Shown here piece after piece: positions 57,501 through 64,000 of a DNA stretch of 64,000 nucleotides. The DNA comes from Atherix ibis (Eukaryota > Arthropoda > Insecta > Diptera > Athericidae), in the NCBI GenBank assembly GCA_958298945.1, contig OY282605.1, forward strand, positions 36,992,811 to 37,056,810. The letters are read 5' to 3'. Every line of letters starts with the position of its first letter. Position 1 is the first letter of the stretch. Below the pieces are notes generated by a model. It saw only the letters and a program-made list of their open reading frames with translations. It was not told where the DNA came from and did no database searches. The position numbers and the translations under genes are program-made.

Positions 57501-59505
57501 AATCATTTCACGCTAAATGGTTAACTTGCTCGGCATATAATTAATAGCAAAAAATGTACTTTATTTATCTCTACGTATTCACAATTGAATAATTATTTAA
57601 ATAAAATGTTTTAATAATTTCATTTGCAGTGTAAGATTCTCTTTGATAAATTGTTATTGACCACTCTTTACAATTAGCAAAACTATAAAAAAAAGCCCTC
57701 TATTATAGATACGATAATACTACAGAATTAAGAATAGCACAGAGAGTTGTCATAATTATTTTACATAATAGATACTTTTAAAGCTTATTCTTGATTCAAA
57801 AACAAGAGAACATTATTGGCAAGTATTGGTTAATTTTTCTTTTCGAAATAGTAAAATTTTTAATAGAAGAACTCTATTCAGATATTTTGAATTATTGAAA
57901 AACTATAGATAAATAATTTAGCGCATATTTGTATTAAATTGGAAATATTTAAATTACAAAAAAATATTTTCCTTAAATTTTTTTCTTCCACATTTTTTGT
58001 ATTGATTTTTGGTTGTCGTCTTTCAGATGACGTTAAACATACTAAACAGCAGAGAATAAAATATTATAAAAATGAAAACAAAACCATCCCCATACCACCC
58101 CCGTAAGGGAGCACACGGAATATTGAAGTGTAAAAGCAGAACAGAAACGTACAAACAAATTCAGTTCATTCTTCAATTCAATTCCAAATAGAAAAAGATG
58201 ATTTCATGCATGCCGTGAATATAGATAATCATTCGACGATGAAATATTTTCATTGCATGCATGCGATTTCTTCATATCAATTCCAATTCTTCTATGCGTT
58301 TCCATTTCTTCCATCTTAGCTCTAGGTTCGAGGTTATTTATGATCAATACTGGATAATAACAATATTTAGGAGTTGGACTTTATGTTCCATGAAAAAATT
58401 TATTTCACAAAAACAATAATTCGCTCAAAAGTTATTCAAACTACCCTCGTTTGAAGTGGAATTGAATAAAAAAAAAGTTGAACCTTGTATAATGGCATTT
58501 AAACTTCATTTTTATGAGTTTGCGATATTTGCTTAATATTTCCAGTTGGATTGTTTTGTACAACCACCTACCACATGATCAATGGTTAAATGGGAAATTT
58601 TTACCTATGTTTCTATATATTTTGGTAAAATCTCTAATATTATTTTTTTTTGTTGCCATGCTTTCTTAAAAAGAATACCATATAAATAGGTAACAATTCG
58701 ATTTATAGATACCTGATAATTTGCATAAAAATAGAAAATTTTATCGCAGTTCCGAACGATATACACAGTATTTTTGTGAGGATTCTTTTTTTCCCCCAGA
58801 ATCACATATCAAAATATAATTTCACATACTTAAACGGGTATAATGCAATAGAGAATGAGGATAACCATACGTGTTTATATTTCCAAATAACATATTCAGT
58901 ATGGAAATTTTATTTTTCGTATACACTGGGGACGAGTGGAATAAATTCAATTCCATCCAAAAACAAATTCATAAATTACAACTGTTTGATAGCTTATCAA
59001 TAATTCTGAAGGATAAAAAAAAAAATTGAGCCCTTGTTTCTTATATAATTTTATTTTTATTATTTTCTTATGCATGTTAGAAACCATAACTCATCGAAGA
59101 TGGTGTACTCGTATTAAAAGTGTTTGCGGTTGTTTTTTTACGTAGCATAATAAACAGAAAAATAATATTAGTTCCTATTGAATGAAGTAATATTATAGAT
59201 AATAAAATCATGGAATACTATTCAGTTTATTTAATAATACAATATTTTTATTGCATCAGAAATATAATATACAAGGAGATTTATTGTTAAGTAGTATAAC
59301 ATAAAATAGAGTTGAAATTTGTTAGAGAGTGTAATCATGTTTTGATATCTAAACAGTTTGATATTCCCATAGCAGAAAAGTAATGAAACAGGTTTTTTAT
59401 TTTTTTTGGAACATATTACAATAATATTATTGGAAAATTTTGGGAACTATTAAACCTATCTTAAAGAGTTTAATATTAACGATGGCGGAAGGCTTTATTT
59501 ATTGC
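57501..59505. other. AT-rich spacer
   Basis: Mostly AT-rich. The part at 58070-58320 is richer in GC and has two near-palindromic ATGCATGC words (about 58207 and 58255), but no gene could be supported. Confidence 0.35.
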
Positions 59506-59531
59506 GGAGGTGGTGGAGGGGGGGGTGGTGT
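59506..59531 (+). other. G-rich tract, possible G-quadruplex
   Basis: GGAGGTGGTGGAGGGGGG followed by GGTGGTG. Five or more runs of two or more G in 26 bases stand out in an AT-rich setting. Confidence 0.5.
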
Positions 59532-59639
59532 TAGATGTAAAGTTGCGTAATGAAGAAGGTGAAAAATTCCTTATTTTTGCGATGCACACTTCTTAATAAA
59601 AATGGCAGTGTGACGATGGTGGTATTTTGGTGGGGCTTC

Positions 59640-60400
59640 CCAGGAATGTCAATGTTGATTGAAAGTTTGACTCCACAAAAATCCTCACGCTTTCCATATT
59701 ATCACCAATTTATAATGTTGATCGATATTTCTCTTTCACCATTTCTCAGCTCCTCAATAATCCTGTATGGCACGTTGTTACTACTTTTATTAAGTCACCA
59801 AGTAAACACGCGGATTCACTAAGCTTAATACAAAATTTGCCCCAAATTTCGTTGTTCCCCACTACAGAAACAAACTTCATTTATCGCGGAATATATTATC
59901 AGATAAGTTTAAAATTTGTGCTACATGTTTGGCTATGTGAGAGAGAAGGAAAGTTTGCGGTGTTGCCAAATTGCCCTCAGCTTATGGTTGCCTCAAAACG
60001 TCTATCATGGAGATTGCCTTGTAACAGGAGGCGTTGTCATAGTAAAAAATTCAAATATATGCAATGTCCAATCTGACGCGAACCCCTTTTTAGAATTTTT
60101 CAAGGACTATTTATCATCCTCAATCCTAATGGATGGTTTGACTTCAGGAGAGCCCACAAATATTATCATCAGTTTTTAATGTTGGAGCCCTCCCTGACCG
60201 ATGTTCGCTTTCCACTAATTCTCGGCAGCCAAAAAATCCTTTATGATCCTATCAATAAGGATTGTTCTTCTTAAACTTATTCTTTCTATTTGTAAGTTAC
60301 CAACCGAACTCGTGCATTCACCAAGCCTAATCCAAAACTTGATGGGACAACGTTCCAAAAAATTTCGTTGTACTGTTTACCCTGCTACGCACGCCTATCG
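59640..60400. repeat. W-family repeat, diverged tandem pair (W3, W4)
   Basis: Two diverged units about 500 bp apart. GTTTGACTCCAC, ATATTATCACCAATTTATAA and ATTCACTAAGCTTAATACAA (59665-59830) are matched by GTTTGACTTCAG, ATATTATCATCAGTTTTTAA and ATTCACCAAGCCTAATCCAA (60137-60350). AATTTCGTTGT follows in both. The part between (60055-60130) matches W2 at 50680. No coding content could be assigned. Confidence 0.55.
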
Positions 60401-60479
60401 GTAGCTTTATGCAGAGATTGCAAAAGTTGTCATGCGCAAAGTGGTCATGCCGAAAATATTTAGAGGAAAATAAAGACAC

Positions 60480-60740
60480 CCAAAGGTATTAAATTCTCTG
60501 TGGGAGAGGAAGAAAAAGAAAGAAGAAAGAATGGCAAAAAGTAAAAGAACGCAAAAAAAATACTTTAAGAAAAAAAGAATTTAGAAGAAAAAATAACTGT
60601 TCCGGCAAAGAGAAGGAAATAGGAAATGAAGACGGCAGTATAAAAATTGGCAAGGTAAAAAAAAGTTTAAAAAAAATTAAAATAATAAAATAAATTAAGA
60701 AAATTTAAAAAAAAAAAAAAAAACAAAAAAAAAATAGGAA
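60480..60740 (+). repeat. purine-rich, A-rich low-complexity tract
   Basis: Long runs of A with G (AAAGAAAGAAGAAAGAATGG and others) and very few pyrimidines for about 250 bases. It ends in two A-runs near 60713-60735. Confidence 0.85.
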
Positions 60741-60756
60741 AGGGTGAAGCCGACCT

Positions 60757-60762
60757 TTATTT
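60757..60762 (-). terminator. polyadenylation signal downstream of the 60.8-kb exon
   Basis: On the minus strand AATAAA lies 21 bases after the TAA stop of the candidate exon at 60784-60906, in the context CAAAAATAAAGG. Confidence 0.4.
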
Positions 60763-60783
60763 TTGATGGAAGAGACTTCGTTG

Positions 60784-60906
60784 TTACGAGTACATATCTG
60801 CCTGGCCTTTCTTCAAATCATCCCTTAGGTACTTCTCAGCAAAATCAATTTGGTGTGCCCCTATAACGGCGTCGATGATATCTTTTACCTGTGGGGCGGA
60901 GAAATA
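60784..60906 (-). CDS. candidate 3'-terminal host exon, 40 codons
   Basis: On the minus strand a clean acceptor (CCATTTTTTTATTCAG) is followed by an open frame in phase 0: YFSAPQVKDIIDAVIGAHQI then DFAEKYLRDDLKKGQADMYS and a TAA stop. The two other phases close within about 20 codons. Composition is richer in GC than the flanks, and the coding region is bounded exactly by the acceptor and the stop, with AATAAA 21 bases further on. The peptide is charged and amphipathic and looks like the end of a soluble protein. I do not recognise the family. The upstream intron holds the chimeric mariner F. The next candidate exon upstream on this strand is at 62060-62255, which ends in its own stop, so the two could be alternative last exons or belong to different genes. 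Confidence 0.5.
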   Translation of the reverse strand, partial: YFSAPQVKDIIDAVIGAHQIDFAEKYLRDDLKKGQADMYS

Positions 60907-60945
60907 CTGAATAAAAAAATGGATTATTTAAAATTCATTATAATA

Positions 60946-61807
60946 CGAGGTCTGTTCAAAAACTATAGCGAATTTTGAATTTCCGTGGGAATTTCCGTGG
61001 GTATTCGATTTTCGATCTTTCATGGCGTTATGTTGGTACTCATGTCCTTATGCAGACAAGTTCGGCCATTTTGAATGTTAAGTTAATTTTTGACAGCTGC
61101 TTTGCTTTTACTTGTTTTTAATTCGTTTTCGATTTTTGCTCGTTCCAAAAAATGGATCAAAGAATCTGTTTCGGGAACAAGAAAAAGTCACAGGGGGGCC
61201 AGATCTGAGGAATACGGTGGCTGTGGTATTACTAGTGTGTTGTTTTTGGCCAAAAATTCGCGCACAAGCAACGATGCGTGAGCAGGGGCGTTATCATGGT
61301 GCAAAAGCCAATTTTTGTTCTTCCACAAATCCGAGCGTTTCTGGTGGATTGCTTGGCGCAACTTGCGCATACCTTTCTACTCATGATGTACCACGCTCCT
61401 GCAATTTTATGAACCTGTAATAAAACCTTCACATTCGACCAAACTTGGCACGCTTTTTTCGGTTTTGGCTCATGCGTCAGCTTCCATTGGGATGATTGAG
61501 ATTTGGTTCCCACGTCATAACCATAAACACGTGATTTGTCATCAGTTATGATGCTCTGGAGCAAATTTTGATCGTCGCGGACAGAGTCCAACAGCTGTTT
61601 TTGGTCGAAATTGAGCAAAAATCGAAGACGAGCCAAAACACGTGCAAGCAAAACAGCTGTCAAAAATTAACTGAACAGCCAAAATGGCCGAACTTGTCAG
61701 CATAAGTGAGAGACGCGAGTACCAACATAACGCCACAAAAAATCAAAAATCGAATATACGTAACCCGCGGAAATTCAAAATTCGCGATACTCTTTGAATA
61801 GATCTCG
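60946..61807. mobile_element. inverted chimeric mariner F
   Basis: 862 bp, flanked by TA, with the same architecture as E. The forward 5' end (60946-61170) reaches AAAGAATCTGT and then switches at TTCGGGAACAAGAAAAAGTC to the reverse strand, reading back to the 5' terminus at 61807. Both ends are 5' ends. Its reverse arm also carries the N-terminal deletion junction of copies B and D (GAAATTGAGCAAAAATCGAA in this orientation, near 61610-61625), plus a further small deletion (CAG joined to CTG). The forward and reverse arms give an inverted repeat of about 180 bases. Confidence 0.88.
61170..61625 (-). pseudogene. mariner transposase remnant (copy F)
   Basis: Minus-strand remnant without a start codon. 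It begins LLNFDQKQLLDSVRDDQNLL, then the first-aspartate region IITDDKSRVYGYDVGTKSQS (D kept, motif worn), WLLHHDNAPAHASLLVREFL (near 61290, second aspartate intact) and PPYSSDLAPL (near 61200), and then ends at the inversion junction. Like E, it lacks the C-terminal quarter. Confidence 0.8.
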
Positions 61808-61809
61808 TA

Positions 61810-62059
61810 TATATTTTTAATAAAAAAATAATAAAAAGGCCAAAAAAAATTATTTTTATTTAAGCTAATTATAAATTTTCATTACGGCCCAATACCACCA
61901 TAATGTGTCCTCACCACGTGTTAATCATTCATTTAAGAAATGTATTTATATGATTTAGTGCATTTCTTCTTTTTTACATTAATTTTATTACTATTTGCAA
62001 AGCCCTTTTAAATGATTAAGCAATTAATCTATACATAATAAATTTAAATTTTAGTCCGT
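61810..62059. other. AT-rich spacer
   Basis: AT-rich. It contains a minus-strand AATAAA near 61985, about 70 bases beyond the stop of the next exon. Confidence 0.35.
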
Positions 62060-62255
62060 TTAATCGACTGCGCTGACTGGGGCCGAATCTTCGTACAAAT
62101 TCATATCATTCGGACGATGCCGGCGCACTCGTGCTGCCTTCGTATCGTACGATCGGTTTCGCCGTTGAATATTGGAATTTTTTGGATGTAGTGCTGCCAG
62201 AGGTACTAAAACTGACCGAAAACTCTTTACATAGTCTTGTTGATTCGTGCGCCAC
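62060..62255 (-). CDS. candidate 3'-terminal host exon, 64 codons
   Basis: On the minus strand the AG of CCTAAAATTTAAATAG (62256-62257) precedes an exon whose first base completes a split codon. The frame then reads WRTNQQDYVKSFRSVLVPLA, ALHPKNSNIQRRNRSYDTKA, ARVRRHRPNDMNLYEDSAPV, SAVD and a TAA stop. GC content jumps at both boundaries. The peptide is basic in the middle with an acidic tail, like a cytoplasmic C-terminal tail, but I cannot name the protein. The opposite strand is also open over most of the same DNA (DDAGALVLPSYRTIGFAVEY onward) and ends at an AG|GTAACG donor-like site, though with one in-frame TGA near its start. The minus reading is preferred because it has an acceptor, a stop and no internal stop. 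Confidence 0.45.
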
Positions 62256-64000
62256 CTATTTAAATTTTAGGTAACGAACAAATCATCAATACTATCGAAG
62301 AAGAAGTCTACATTTAGACTAATTACATTTCTGCCACACCTTGAATATTATTGTGCGAGAATTTAAAAAAAAAATTATATTGGTATTATGGACTCCTAAA
62401 TGGTAAAATCATAAATCCTTGCAGTTCCAAAAATTATTGGAAAAGAAAATTTTATATTATAAAATCTTCAATTTATTAACTATTAATTTATTTTGTATTC
62501 CATTTTATCTTAATTAATTTTTTTATTTAATGCCATATTGTATAACCGCCGCCATTTTAACTGAAGTTTTAAAACATTGCCCCAATTTTTAGTTTTATTT
62601 TTTAAATCCTTGTAATTTTTAGGAATAATTATGCATTGAACTTTGTAGTTGTTAACTGAAAATAAAAAAAATTACCTAATTTTTGTTTAAATAATTTCTT
62701 TCTAGTTAAAAAAAAAGTTCAATGTAATAAAATCAATAAAATCAATTTTCTTATATATATGCTAATCAATAATATTCATTGAGTTCATTATCTTTTCATG
62801 TTGACTGAACTGGTTAATGACCCACCTTGAAGAAAGACAAAAATATTTACTTTTATCCTAGAAAGGTATAGAGAAATGTTCAATAGAAATCATTTGAATT
62901 ATTCGTTATCCTTACACGTGAACTATTTTCCGATTGTTACCAATGAAGAAAGGAATGTTGTAGTAAAATTGGGATAAAGAAAAAATCCAACTAAATCTAT
63001 TGTGGAATGGATTATATAGAATGTATGGTGTCTGCAGGTAGGAGTCAATGGTGATCATTAAGTAGCTACCTCTCGAACACTAAGAATCTTCTATACGTGA
63101 CTCCGTGACATCAAAGCAAATTGGATACAATCCATTGTGTCGTCAGAAGTAATCTTTTTTTCATATTTTTTGTTATTTTATTCAACTACGTTTAGCTCAA
63201 CGATATCATTAGAAATGAATTTGGCACAAATCGCCAAAGTCGGTCATGAATATCAGATTAAGTTGTTAGATTTGCACCTAATCGTTCGAACTTCAAAATT
63301 TCAAGCAAATAAAATTCATTTGCCCTTCGAACACGGAATAGGAATTTCTCTTGGGAAATTACTTTTGACTTTCAGATAAATTTAAAGCTGACACTTTATA
63401 ATGATTTCCGTACTGAAGGCAAACGAATAAAACTTTTCTAATGTCACAAATAGAGAGAGAGAGAGAGGCGAAAAAATATTTATTATTAAAATAATCGAAA
63501 AAACGGAAATATCACAAAAGATAAAAAATACGAAATTATTTCTACAGTTGTTAAAATTCATTTTTCTCGATATTTTAAGTTATCCTCTTAAGAGTGCTTA
63601 AGTTCCTTGTAGAAAACATTATACCTTTAGGTAGGTATTATTTCAGAGTAATCTATTCATATCGGAAATTTGCAGAATGCCATTATATAGATTATCAGAA
63701 CATGGAATTTAGAGTCTACCGAACCTTTTTTTGCTTATGCAGTAAATTTACCAAGAATACCCTTTTTTAGTGAAGGTTTTTTAAATAAATTTACTGTGCA
63801 AGCAAAATTTACTGAGTGTAGAAATTCAACTTCGTATACGTTTATTCAGAAATTATGAATTTTTTTCTACACATTTCTTTTTGTATTTCGTAATTTTCTT
63901 ATTTTGTAAGAACTTCGTAAATATTCTTATTTCATTCGTTTTATTAAATATGCCTGACTTAATCAAATTGATTGTTAATTAAAAGCACAAATAAGTACAA
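62256..64000. other. AT-rich spacer with one microsatellite
   Basis: AT-rich. An 80-codon + frame (63137-63379) has no features beyond a hydrophobic start and is not supported as a gene. No upstream exon for the two minus-strand candidates was recognised here. Confidence 0.3.
63452..63467. repeat. (AG)8 microsatellite
   Basis: Eight AG units on the + strand. Confidence 0.95.

Noticed and set aside
60700..60740. A-run as the poly-A tail of a retropseudogene for the 60784-60906 exon
   Set aside because: The run is A on the + strand, while the exon reads on the minus strand, so its own poly-A would appear as T here. The acceptor sequence before the exon also argues against a processed copy.
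63137..63379. 80-codon + strand frame starting MSSEVIFFSYFLLFYS
   Set aside because: The hydrophobic start is due to T-rich sequence. There is no further feature, no neighbouring exon signal and no family resemblance.
1..64000. CRISPR array, bacterial operon or prophage
   Set aside because: No evenly spaced short direct repeats, no ribosome binding sites and no long co-oriented open frames. The sequence is eukaryotic in character.

Overview
The window looks like an AT-rich insect (arthropod) chromosome segment that is almost entirely mobile-element debris. The reasons are repeated Tc1/mariner (D,D34D) transposases, R1-clade and jockey-clade non-LTR retrotransposon fragments, degenerate IS630/Tc3-like DDE relics, very AT-rich spacer DNA, simple repeats and spliceosomal-type acceptor sites. 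There is no sign of bacterial gene organisation, of a CRISPR array or of an operon. No complete host gene is visible, and every recognisable transposase or reverse transcriptase is broken.

Layout. 0-5 kb: mariner copies A (784-2038) and B (3857-4762), with a reverse copy of an unnamed non-coding repeat (here the N family) at 3164-3856. 6-9.3 kb: a 5'-truncated R1-clade element with a poly-A tail, then an older R1-like relic. 11-12.9 kb: an N copy split by a minus-strand R1-like relic. 15 kb: a weak mariner-like relic. 18-19 kb: a Mos1-like mariner. 20.7-21.9 kb: another mariner lineage, nearly intact but lacking its last catalytic aspartate. 22.4-25.3 kb: Tc3-like DDE relics. 26.5-29.5 kb: N copies, one with both terminal inverted repeats. 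29.8-32.7 kb: a mariner whose transposase is split by an R1-clade insertion flanked by a 14-bp duplication. 35-36.7 kb: a Mos1-like mariner nested in an N copy. 38-40.4 kb: an N copy and two jockey fragments. 42-43.9 kb: mariner copy C nested in an N copy. 46.4-47.6 kb: a further mariner lineage with one stop and one in-frame deletion. 50-52 kb: a second dispersed repeat (W family) and mariner copy D. 53.8-57.5 kb: N copies, the inverted chimeric mariner E and a Tc3-like relic. 59.6-60.4 kb: a diverged tandem W repeat. 60.8-62.3 kb: two candidate host last exons on the minus strand, separated by the inverted chimeric mariner F.

The most informative signals come from comparing copies. Mariners B and D share two internal deletions. 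E and F share a breakpoint at which the 3' half of the element was replaced by an inverted copy, giving elements with 5' ends at both termini. F also carries one of the B/D deletions. The N family has 24-of-28 matching terminal inverted repeats, no coding capacity and about eleven copies here. Several copies are split by later insertions, which gives a relative chronology. Host coding sequence is limited to two plausible terminal exons on the minus strand (60784-60906 and 62060-62255), a possible small secreted-peptide exon (34434-34587) and a few coding-like islands that I cannot name.
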